In this document: one piece after another, positions 23,021 through 32,200 of the stretch
Position numbering within the stretch: position 1 is the stretch's first letter
Layout: each line of letters starts with the position of its first letter
Origin: a bacterium
Lineage (GTDB): Bacteria; UBA10199; 2-02-FULL-44-16; JAAZCA01
Assembly (NCBI GenBank): GCA_021810905.1
Contig: JAJZQH010000002.1
Span: 186,001-250,000, forward strand
DNA: 64,000 nucleotides
Direction: 5' to 3'
Made by a program: the position numbers and the translations under genes
Notes under the pieces: model-generated
What the model saw: only the letters and a program-made list of their open reading frames with translations
What the model was told of the DNA's origin: nothing
The model's database searches: none

Positions 23021-24610
23021 ATGTTCAATATGACTCCAGATAGAAACAGGCGCGCAGGCGAAATCCTCGCAGCTTATCCGCAAAGGCGCGCGGCGATTTT
23101 GCCGCTTCTGTGGCTCGTGCAGGAGCAGGAGGGCGAGATCTCACAAGAGGCGATGGCGTATGTCGCCGAACTTGCGGGAGTAGCAAAGGCCGAGGTCTGC
23201 GAGGTCAAGAGCTTCTACGCGATGTTCAACAGCTCGTGCGTTGGTGCGATCGTGCGATCGTGCGATCGTAACAGCATGGGCGGGTTTTTCGATCGCACGA
23301 TCGCACCAACGCACGAACGCACAGGTTTTGACGAACGCACGAACGCACGATCGCACGATCGCACGATTTGCGCTCACCCCGTGATCTCAAGGCACTTCGA
23401 CGTGCCGCGTATGCACGAACTCAACGTGGCCCGCCAGCACGGCGCATATGTATCGCTCGCAAAGCTCTCGCGCATGAAGCCGGAAGAAGTGGTGGCGCTG
23501 GTCATGGACTCGGGGCTGCGGGGGCGCGGAGGCGCGGGATTTCCCGCGGGCGAGAAGTGGAGGCGCATCGAGCGCAGGGCCGGCGCACCTGTCTATCTCG
23601 TCGTAAACGCGGATGAAGGAGAGCCGGGCGCGTTCAAGGACCGCGCAATAATGGAGCGCGATCCGCATCTGCTCCTGGAGGGCATCGAGATAGCCGCATA
23701 CGCAATCGAAGCAGAGAAGGTATTCGTCTATATCCGCGGAGAGTACGAAGGCCCGCAGCGCATATTCGAGCATGCCCTCGGCGAGGCGTGCGCTGGTGGA
23801 ACGATTCAACGCGACTATGTCATCTGCCGCGGCGCGGGCGCTTACATATGCGGCGAAGAGGGAGCGCTGCTCAATTCCATAGAGGGCCGGCGCGGCGAGG
23901 CGCGCATCAAACCGCCGTACCCGACTCAGGCAGGCCTCTTCGGCTGTCCCACGGTCGTGCAGAACGTGGAGACGCTTGTCTCGCTTCCGTTCATCCTGCG
24001 CGAGGGCGCGATGGCCTTCCGCAGGATAGGCACTCCGCAAAGCCCGGGCACCAAACTCATAAGCATCAGCGGAGACGTGGAGCGCCCCGGCGTGTACGAG
24101 GTGGAGATGGGCACGTCACTGAGCGAGTTCATCTCAGGGCCGGCAGGAGGAGTATCATCAGGCAAAAGGCTCAAGGCCCTCTTTCCGGGCGGCGTATCAG
24201 TGCCGGTGCTCACGGCCCCCGAGGCCCTGACCGCGCGCATAGATTTCGAATCGATCGAGGACGCGGGCTCAAAGCTCGGCACCGGTGGAATGATAGCCAT
24301 TGGCGAGGGCACGTGCATGGTCCGCGTGCTCTCGGATATAGCGCGCTTCTTTGCCGACGAATCGTGCGGGGAGTGCACGCAATGCCGCGAGGGCTGCGGC
24401 TGGATTGCGGGGATCGCGCGCCGCATGGAGCTGGGTCAGGCGAATCGCGACGAGATAAACGTAATGATCGACGCAGCGGACGGCATGAGCGGCCGCACGA
24501 TATGCGCGCTCGCGCATGGTCTGGCCTCAGCCACACTCTCGATCATCGCCAAATTCAGAAATGAGTTCGAACAGCACGTGAAGGAGGGACATTGTCCTTG
24601 TGGTAGATGA
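23021..24610 (+). CDS. nuoF: Truncated NuoE fused to NADH-quinone oxidoreductase subunit F
   Basis: 529 residues. Residues 1-70 match only the N-terminal helical half of NuoE (LLWLVQEQEGEISQEAMAYV, VKSFYAMF). The thioredoxin-like half, whose four Cys bind the N1a 2Fe-2S cluster, is missing; residues about 72-117 come from a palindromic repeat. NuoF then starts (PVISRHFDVPRMHELNVA) and is complete: SGLRGRGGAGFPAG and NADEGEPGAFKDR for FMN/NADH, GAGAYICGEEGALL, and the N3 4Fe-4S ligands in CGECTQCREGC. Electron entry from NADH should work through FMN and N3 without N1a. Whether the chimera is cleaved or made as one chain is unknown. It lies 21 bases after nuoCD. Confidence 0.92.
   Translation: MFNMTPDRNRRAGEILAAYPQRRAAILPLLWLVQEQEGEISQEAMAYVAELAGVAKAEVCEVKSFYAMFNSSCVGAIVRSCDRNSMGGFFDRTIAPTHERTGFDERTNARSHDRTICAHPVISRHFDVPRMHELNVARQHGAYVSLAKLSRMKPEEVVALVMDSGLRGRGGAGFPAGEKWRRIERRAGAPVYLVVNADEGEPGAFKDRAIMERDPHLLLEGIEIAAYAIEAEKVFVYIRGEYEGPQRIFEHALGEACAGGTIQRDYVICRGAGAYICGEEGALLNSIEGRRGEARIKPPYPTQAGLFGCPTVVQNVETLVSLPFILREGAMAFRRIGTPQSPGTKLISISGDVERPGVYEVEMGTSLSEFISGPAGGVSSGKRLKALFPGGVSVPVLTAPEALTARIDFESIEDAGSKLGTGGMIAIGEGTCMVRVLSDIARFFADESCGECTQCREGCGWIAGIARRMELGQANRDEINVMIDAADGMSGRTICALAHGLASATLSIIAKFRNEFEQHVKEGHCPCGR
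23235..23370. repeat. Iterated-word palindrome C, copy 3, inside nuoEF
   Basis: GATCGTGC words, loop AACAGCATGGGCGGGTTTTT, then GATCGCAC, CAACGCAC, GAACGCAC, a second ACAGGTTTTG half-loop, and more GAACGCAC/GATCGCAC words. Octamer register kept throughout; in frame with no stop. Confidence 0.9.
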
Positions 24611-24660
24611 ACTGCGCGAGTGGGTGAATCACGTTAAGTCGTTATAGGGAAGGGCGTGCA

Positions 24661-26673
24661 ATGAATAATTTTAGCGAAAAAGTGAATTTTATCGATCAGG
24701 TTGCGAGCCTTCTTAGGGGGCCATATCGCCCTAATCAATATAAAGATGTAATGCTGCCTTTAACTGTCCTGCGCCGTCTCGATTGCGTGCTGGAGCCGAC
24801 AAAGGAAAAAGTTCTGGAACAGCAGAAAAAGCTCTCTGGTGGAAAAATTAAAAATATCGAACCGATTCTCCGCCGAATAACGAAATTCCCCTTCTTCAAT
24901 ACAAGCCGTTTTACATTCTCAAAGCTCAAGGGTGATTCTACTCATATTGTCGCGAACCTCGTCAACTACATCAAAGGTTTCTCCAGTCGCGCCCGCGAGA
25001 TACTCGATCACTTTGGCTTTGAGGAACACATCGCCAGGCTCGACAAGGCGGATCGCTTATATCTCGTTGTTTCCAAGTTCTGCGAAATCGATCTACATCC
25101 GAATGCAGTCTCAAACATCGAAATGGGCTATATCTTCGAGGAACTCATCAGGCGCTTCAATGAAGCCTCTAACGAAGAGGCGGGCGATCACTTCACCCCG
25201 CGCGAGGTCATTCGCCTGATGGTGAATCTCCTCTTTATGCCGGACAGCGACGTCCTGACGAGAAAAGGAATCATAAAAACCCTGTACGACCCGGCGTGCG
25301 GAACGGGTGGGATGCTCTCAGTTTCCGAAGCATTTGTGCACGAACTCAACCCCGATGCCCGTCTTGAGGTCTTCGGGCAGGATTACAATGCCCAGGCGTA
25401 TGCTATTTGCGGTTCGGACATGATGATAAAAGGACAGGATATTGATCACATTGCTTTTGGAGACAGCTTCACCAGCGATCATTTGCCGCACCACAAGTTC
25501 GACTACATGCTGGCCAATCCGCCATTCGGCGTGGAATGGAAGCCGGAAGAAGATTTCATTCGCAAAGAACACGAAGAACGAGGGTTTGGCGGTCGTTTCG
25601 GCGCGGGGCTTCCGCGCATCAACGACGGTTCGCTTCTTTTTCTCCAGCACATGATCGGCAAGATGAAAAACCTGAAAGATGGAGGCACGCGGCTGGCCAT
25701 AGTCTTCAATGGCTCGCCGCTCTTTACAGGTGGGGCGGGTTCGGGTGAGAGCGAAATCCGGCGCTGGATCATCGAAAACGACTGGCTCGAAGCAATCGTA
25801 GCCCTGCCTGACCAACTTTTCTACAACACCGGAATCTCTACCTATCTCTGGATCGTTACGAATCGTAAGAAACGAAGTCGCAGGGGCAGGATTCAGCTCG
25901 TGGACGGGACTTCTTTTTTCAAGAAGATGCGAAAATCCCTAGGCAACAAACGCAACGAGATCTGCGATAATCAGCGCGATGAAATCGTCCGCCTCTATGG
26001 AGAATTGATAGACGGTGAATATGTGCGCGTATTTGACAATGCCGACTTCGGTTACCGCAGGCTTACGGTAGAGCGCCCGCTTCGACTCAATTTTGTCATC
26101 GACGATGAGCGAATTGAACGTATGAAACAGACTGGCGCATTCGCAAATCTTGCAACCAGCAAAAAGCGTAAGGATTCAAAGGCTGCCGAAGCGGATATCG
26201 CCGAGGGCAAGAAGCTACAGCAGGCTATCATTTCGGTCCTGTCCACCCTCGTATCCAGGGGCGTCATCAAAAATCGCGACAAGTTCGTGAAGATGGTGGA
26301 TGCCGCATTTAAAGCGGCAAAAATCAAGCTGCCTGCCGCAGTTTTCAAGGCAATACTTGCGTCCTTGTCCGAACGCGATGAGACGGCGGACGTCTGCACC
26401 GATGCAAAGGGTAATCCTGAGCCCGATCCTGAGTTGCGCGACTACGAAAACGTGCCTCTGAAGGAAAACGTAGCAGAGTATATGAAGCGCGAGGTCATGC
26501 CGCATGTGCCCGATGCATGGATAGATGAAACAAAGACCAAGATCGGCTACGAGATCAACTTCAACCGCCATTTCTACAAGTACACTCCACCGCGACCGTT
26601 GGAAGAGATCGACGCCGATCTTAAAAAGATAGAGGCGGAGATCGCCGGCATGCTCGGGGAGGTAGCGGGATGA
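24661..26673 (+). CDS. hsdM: Type I restriction-modification system DNA methyltransferase subunit
   Basis: 670 residues. N6-adenine methylase of a type I R-M complex. N-terminal helical HsdM domain, about 1-160; SAM-binding motif I DPACGTGGML at residue 210; catalytic motif IV NPPFG at residue 286. A long C-terminal extension ends in a coiled coil (PLEEIDADLKKIEAEI) that would contact HsdS. First gene of a four-gene cassette lying between nuoF and nuoG, 50 bp after the nuoF stop and on the same strand; base composition is a little more AT-rich than the nuo genes. The stop overlaps hsdS (ATGA). Confidence 0.93.
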   Translation: MNNFSEKVNFIDQVASLLRGPYRPNQYKDVMLPLTVLRRLDCVLEPTKEKVLEQQKKLSGGKIKNIEPILRRITKFPFFNTSRFTFSKLKGDSTHIVANLVNYIKGFSSRAREILDHFGFEEHIARLDKADRLYLVVSKFCEIDLHPNAVSNIEMGYIFEELIRRFNEASNEEAGDHFTPREVIRLMVNLLFMPDSDVLTRKGIIKTLYDPACGTGGMLSVSEAFVHELNPDARLEVFGQDYNAQAYAICGSDMMIKGQDIDHIAFGDSFTSDHLPHHKFDYMLANPPFGVEWKPEEDFIRKEHEERGFGGRFGAGLPRINDGSLLFLQHMIGKMKNLKDGGTRLAIVFNGSPLFTGGAGSGESEIRRWIIENDWLEAIVALPDQLFYNTGISTYLWIVTNRKKRSRRGRIQLVDGTSFFKKMRKSLGNKRNEICDNQRDEIVRLYGELIDGEYVRVFDNADFGYRRLTVERPLRLNFVIDDERIERMKQTGAFANLATSKKRKDSKAAEADIAEGKKLQQAIISVLSTLVSRGVIKNRDKFVKMVDAAFKAAKIKLPAAVFKAILASLSERDETADVCTDAKGNPEPDPELRDYENVPLKENVAEYMKREVMPHVPDAWIDETKTKIGYEINFNRHFYKYTPPRPLEEIDADLKKIEAEIAGMLGEVAG

Positions 26674-27974
26674 AGTTGAGCCCGTATCCAAAATACAAGC
26701 CCTCCGGCGTGGAGTGGTTGGGGGAAGTTCCGGAGGAGTGGGATATTTGCCGTCTGAAATATGTGTCATCCGTAAATGATGACGTTTTGGGAGAAAATAC
26801 CGATCCTGATTTTGAAATGATCTATGTTGACATCAGCGGTGTAGATTCCCTTTCGGGTATTCAGAAAAAAGAATCGATACGATTTGAGAGTGCGCCATCA
26901 CGAGCTAGGCGAAAGGTGTGTAATGGTGACGTGATTGTCTCTACGGTCCGCACCTATCTGCGGGCAATCGTTCCAATCGTTGACCCTGATGATAATTTGA
27001 TTGTATCAACGGGCTTCGCTGTTATTCGTCCCAAAAGCAAAATGGACAGCTCCTTTGCTGCGTATGTATTGCGCGCTCCATATTTTGTAGATTCAGTTGT
27101 CGCCCGTTCTGTTGGCGTTAGTTATCCAGCGATCAATGCAAGTGATTTGCTTGATCTTAGCATCGTCCTCCCTCAGCATACAGAACAGCTCACCATCGCT
27201 GCTTTTCTCGACCGCGAGACTGCACGCATCGACGCGCTTATCGCAAAGAAACTACGGCAGATTGAATTGCTTCAAGAAAAACGCGCAACTCTTATCTCGC
27301 ACGTCCTCACCCACGGTCTCAATATTAACGTCCAACTCAAGGGTTCTGATGTGAAGTGGCTCGGCGAGATTCCTGCCCACTGGAATGTTTTTAGAGCGAA
27401 AGTAGTTTTTTGTGAGGTCAATGAACGATCAAAATCAGGTCAAGAGGAACTTCTCACCGTCTCGCACATAACCGGAGTAACTCGAAGGTCAGGAAAAGAT
27501 GTCAATATGTTTATGGCAGAAACTCTTGAGGGGTATAAGAAATGCGATGCTGGTGATTTGGTCATTAACACAATGTGGGCGTGGATGGGCGCAATGGGTA
27601 TGGCAATGGAGGATGGAATTGTCAGCCCATCCTATAATGTATATCGTTTCAGAAAGCCAAAGCACGATCCGCGCTACTATGATTTATTGTTTAGGACAAA
27701 ACGCTTCATATCTGAGGTTATTTGCCAGTCACAGGGTGTGTGGAGCTCACGTCTTCGACTATATCCGGAATCATTTCTTGAAATTCGCATCCCATGCCCC
27801 CCGCTTGGTGAACAACGCATGATGGTTGAGGCAATTGAGCGCGAAACAGGGCATTTTGAGATTCTGAAACAAAAAATTGAATCTTCAATATCTACCCTCC
27901 GCGAATACCGCATTGCCCTCATTTCGGCTGCTGTGACCGGCAAGATCGACGTGCGCAAGGAGGCATTATTGTGA
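26670..27974 (+). CDS. hsdS: Type I restriction-modification specificity subunit
   Basis: 434 residues with two target recognition domains. The first follows SGVEWLGEVPEEWDI; the second begins at a parallel DVKWLGEIPAHWNVF. Each is followed by a conserved helix (AAFLDRETARIDALIAKKLRQ and the ERETGHFEILKQKIESS region). This layout implies a bipartite DNA target. More AT-rich than its neighbours, as is usual for horizontally moved specificity genes. Coupled to hsdM and fic by four-base overlaps. Confidence 0.92.
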   Translation: MKLSPYPKYKPSGVEWLGEVPEEWDICRLKYVSSVNDDVLGENTDPDFEMIYVDISGVDSLSGIQKKESIRFESAPSRARRKVCNGDVIVSTVRTYLRAIVPIVDPDDNLIVSTGFAVIRPKSKMDSSFAAYVLRAPYFVDSVVARSVGVSYPAINASDLLDLSIVLPQHTEQLTIAAFLDRETARIDALIAKKLRQIELLQEKRATLISHVLTHGLNINVQLKGSDVKWLGEIPAHWNVFRAKVVFCEVNERSKSGQEELLTVSHITGVTRRSGKDVNMFMAETLEGYKKCDAGDLVINTMWAWMGAMGMAMEDGIVSPSYNVYRFRKPKHDPRYYDLLFRTKRFISEVICQSQGVWSSRLRLYPESFLEIRIPCPPLGEQRMMVEAIERETGHFEILKQKIESSISTLREYRIALISAAVTGKIDVRKEALL

Positions 27975-29074
27975 AACCATATGAACCGAACAAGCTGCCG
28001 CTGGACTGCATCGATTGGGAAAAACATGTTTCCCTGATCGGTAAAGCAAATGCCGCGCTCGCAAGATACGACGGCATGCTCCAAAGCATCGTCAATCCAC
28101 GCGTGCTCCTGTCGCCGCTCACGACTCAAGAAGCGGTCCTCTCGTCAAAAATTGAGGGAACGCAGGCAAGCATGGAAGAAGTCCTGGAATATGAAGCAGA
28201 TCCTCGTGAACCGGTCACGCCGGCCAAACAGGCAGACATTCAAGAGATCATAAACTACCGCCGCGCCATGGGACAGGCCGTCGGCAAGCTCAAGAAGCTG
28301 CCTCTCTGTTTGAATTTGCTGAATGAGTTACACAAGGCACTCCTGCAGAGCGTTAGGGGAAAAAACAAGGCGCCCGGCGAATTCAGGCGCGTACAGAACT
28401 ATATTGGACCTGCAGGGTGTAAAATTGAGGAAGCTTCATTTGTGCCTCCATCGCCCGAGCGCGTTGCCCCGGCGATGCACGATTGGGAAAAATATCTTCA
28501 TTACGATGAAAAAGACCGGTTGGTTCAGCTGGCAGTCGCCAAGGCGCAGTTCGAAATAATCCATCCATATCTTGACGGCAATGGCCGCATGGGACGCATG
28601 CTTATCCCGCTTTTTTTGTACGAAAAAAATCTGCTTTCCAGTCCCATGTTCTACCTCAGCGCCTATCTGGAAGGTCATCGGGATGTTTACTATGAACGAT
28701 TGAGGGCGATCTCACGTCAAAACGACTGGAATGGCTGGATTCATTTTTTTCTGACGGCAATTGCCGAGCAAGCCGTTATCAATACCGGTAAGGCCAAAGC
28801 GATCCTGGGGCTCTATGACCGCATGAAGCAGGAAGTTCCCCATATCATTCACTCTCAATATGTGGTGCAGGCAATTGATGCCATGTTTGACCGGCCCATT
28901 TTTCAAACTTCAGATTTCACGGTCAGGTCCAGGATTCCAAAGCAAACTGCTGCCAGGATTTTGAACGATTTGAAAAAACACGGCCTTATCCGTGCCCTTC
29001 GACAAGGCAAGGGGCGGCGGGCGAGTATTATGATATTTCCTGAATTGATAGATATAACGGAAAAAAGTCGTTGA
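27971..29074 (+). CDS. Fic family protein with C-terminal winged helix
   Basis: 367 residues from a GTG start overlapping the hsdS stop. Catalytic Fic motif HPYLDGNGRMGR at residue 198 (AMP transfer from ATP to a hydroxyl side chain). An inhibitory-helix motif SxxxEG (S58 to G63 in LSSKIEGT) precedes it, marking a class II, self-inhibited Fic. The last 60 or so residues (RSRIPKQTAARILNDLKKHG) look like a winged helix-turn-helix, so it may bind DNA and control its own cassette. Fic genes between hsdS and hsdR are seen in other type I loci; their role there is unsettled. Repeated TTGTGTATC boxes lie just downstream, before hsdR. Confidence 0.9.
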   Translation: MKPYEPNKLPLDCIDWEKHVSLIGKANAALARYDGMLQSIVNPRVLLSPLTTQEAVLSSKIEGTQASMEEVLEYEADPREPVTPAKQADIQEIINYRRAMGQAVGKLKKLPLCLNLLNELHKALLQSVRGKNKAPGEFRRVQNYIGPAGCKIEEASFVPPSPERVAPAMHDWEKYLHYDEKDRLVQLAVAKAQFEIIHPYLDGNGRMGRMLIPLFLYEKNLLSSPMFYLSAYLEGHRDVYYERLRAISRQNDWNGWIHFFLTAIAEQAVINTGKAKAILGLYDRMKQEVPHIIHSQYVVQAIDAMFDRPIFQTSDFTVRSRIPKQTAARILNDLKKHGLIRALRQGKGRRASIMIFPELIDITEKSR

Positions 29075-29100
29075 GCCTCATGCATGAGATATAAAATGTT

Positions 29101-29149
29101 TTGTGTATCATAAGATTCAAATTACGATACACAAGCTGGTTTGTGTATC
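29101..29149. promoter_or_regulatory. Three-box operator candidate before hsdR
   Basis: TTGTGTATC at 29101-29109 and 29141-29149 (exactly 40 bases apart, start to start) and its inverse GATACACAA at 29126-29134. The only such array seen here. Placement between fic, with its winged helix, and hsdR suggests control of restriction subunit expression. Confidence 0.5.
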
Positions 29150-29269
29150 ACGGGTGCAACTCAAACAGTGGATGCAACGGAGTTAAAAAGGATTTGGCGA
29201 TTAACCTTATATCTTGTTGATATTACAAGAATTATTATTGTGATGCCCATGTAGCTGGCGAGGTATTCC

Positions 29270-32200
29270 ATGCCGATAGACCACAGGGAGAGGGCGTTTG
29301 AGGCAGCCATCGAACACCACCTGATCACCAGGGGTGGCTTTGAGGCTGGCGATCGCGATGCCTTCCATTTTGAACGCGGCCTGTTCCAGCAAGAGGTCAT
29401 CGCGTTCATTCAGAGCACCCAGCCTAATGAATGGGGATATCTTGCGGACATCCAAAAAGAGAAGGCCGAAGAAACATTGCTGGACGATTTATGCCGTGCC
29501 CTGGGGTCCGAGCATGAGGGTTGTCTTTCGGTCTTGCGACATGGATTCAAGTGTTTCGGAAAACTCTTCCGCGTTGCGTATTTTGCCCCGGCAAGCGGCC
29601 TCAACCCGGACACCCAAAGGCTCTACGATGCAAACCGCCTGACCGTTACGCGCCAGCTCCGATATTCAGCAAAGCATAACAATACCATTGATGTGACTCT
29701 GGCGCTCAACGGCATCCCGATCATCACGGTTGAACTCAAAAATCCCATGTCAGGCCAGACGTGGCGTCATGCGGTCACACAATACAAGAACGACCGCGAT
29801 CCCACAGATCTGATCTTTCAATTCAAGAAGCGAACCCTTGTCCACTTCGCGGTGGACACAGACGAAATTTACATGACTACGCGCATTGCAGGCCGCAGCA
29901 CACATTTTCTGCCTTTCAACAAGGGGTCCGATGGCGGCGCCGGCAACCCGGAAAACCTCGGCGGATATAAGAGCTCTTATCTGTGGGAAGGGGTACTTGA
30001 ACGGCACAGCATTCTGGACATCCTCGCTCGCTTCATTCATCTCCAGATTGATGAAAAGAAATTCGGAGGGAAGACGGTCTGGCGGGAGACGATGATTTTC
30101 CCTCGTTACCACCAGCTCGATTGCGTACGCGCCCTCGTGGCAGATGCGCGAGGTTCTGGCTCCGGAACAAACTATCTTGTGCAACATTCGGCAGGCAGCG
30201 GAAAATCAAACTCAATAGCGTGGCTTGCACATCGCCTGGCAAGTCTCCACACCGAGAAAGACGAGAAGGTTTTCGATTCGATCATCGTGGTGACCGACCG
30301 CGTGGTTCTGGATCAGCAGCTTCAGAATACCATTTACCAGTTCGAGCACAAACAAGGCGTCGTACAGAAGATTGACATCGACTCCACCCAGCTAGCAGCC
30401 GCCCTCAGCTCGGGCGTGCCCATTGTCATCACAACGCTGCAAAAATTTCCTTTTGTGACTGAGAAAATATGCGATTTGCCCGCGCGTCGTTACGCGGTCA
30501 TCGTGGATGAAGCGCACAGTTCTCAAGGTGGCGAGAGCGCCACGGAACTTAAAGGTGTGTTGGCAGGCGCTGCCATAAAAGAAGAGGCAAGAGCGAAGGC
30601 GGAGGAAGACGGGTTGCCCGATTATGAGGAGGAAGTTCTGAAGGCCATGGCCAAGCGAGGCCGACAGCCAAACATCGGCTTCTTCGCATTTACTGCAACA
30701 CCAAAATACAAGACGCTGGAAGTCTTCGGCACCTCCGGACCGGACGGCAAGCCACGGCCTTTTCATCTTTACAGCATGAGGCAGGCCATTGAGGAAGGAT
30801 TTATACTGGACGTGCTCCAAAACTATACAACGTACAAAACGTATTATCGGTTGATCAAATCCATCGAGGACGACCCCAAGGTGGACAAGCGCAAGGCCGC
30901 CCGCGCCTTGGCGCGCTTCATGAGCCTGCATCCACACAATATCGCGCAGAAAACTGAAGTTATGATCGAACACTTCCGCAACTTCACCATGCACAAGATT
31001 GGCGGCAAGGCCAAGGCCATGGTGGTTACGTCCAGCCGTCTCCATGCGGTTAAGTACAAGCAGGAATTTGACAAATACATCTCGGACAAAGGCTACAAGG
31101 GAATCAAGACGCTGGTTGCTTTTTCAGGAACTGTGATCGATCCGGATGCTCCGACTGTGGAATACACGGAAGTCGGCATGAATAAAGGCATCCGTGAAAA
31201 AGAGCTTCCGGAGCGCTTCGCCACCGAAGAGTATCAAGTGTTGCTCGTGGCCGAGAAATACCAGACCGGCTTTGATCAACCATTGCTTCATACAATGTAT
31301 GTGGACAAACGACTTTCGGGAATTCAGGCGGTACAAACTCTATCGCGTCTCAACCGCACGCATCCCGGCAAGGAAGATACGTTTATTCTCGATTTTGTGA
31401 ATGAACCCGAAGAAATTTTGATGGCCTTCCAGCCGTTCTATGAGCGGACGCTCGTCGGCGAGCGCGCCGAACCCAGGCAACTTTACGAACTGCAGGCGAA
31501 GCTGGATTCTCATCAAGTTTACTATGCTGCTGAGATTGAGGAGTTCTGCAAGGTTTTCTACAAACCCAGGCAATATCAGACACCTGCTGACCATGCTCAG
31601 ATGAACGCCTGTATCGATTCGGCCGTCGGTCGATTCAATAAACTTCAGGAAGAACTCCAAGACGAATTTCGCAAGTCATTAGCGGCTTACAGAAACCTTT
31701 ATGGCTTAATGTCTCAAATAATTCCCTTTCAGGACTCCGATCTTGAGAAACTTTATTCGTACATTCGCTTTCTGCTCACCAAATTGCCTATGACAAGCCG
31801 GGGGCCGATCTATAAATTTGATGATGAAGTTACTCTCAAATATTACCGATTACAGAAAATAGGCGAAGGATCAATCAGGCTGGAACCAGGTAAAGAAGAG
31901 CCCATCTCCGGTCCGGTCTCCGTGGGAACGGGTGCAGTCCATGGCGGCGAAATCGAATTGTCAAAACTGATCGATATATTAAATGAACGATTTGGCACAG
32001 AGTTCAAACCGGCGGATCAATTGTTTTTTGACTCCATAAGAGAAGATGCGATTGCCGACTCTGCCTTGCGCCAAGCTGCTCTCGCTAACACGATGGAAAA
32101 TTTTGGTTATGTCTTCAGCAAAGCTTTGGAAGGCATTTTTATAGACCGCATGGAACAAAACGAGGAAATCACAGCCAAGTTCATGAATGAAAAAGAATTC

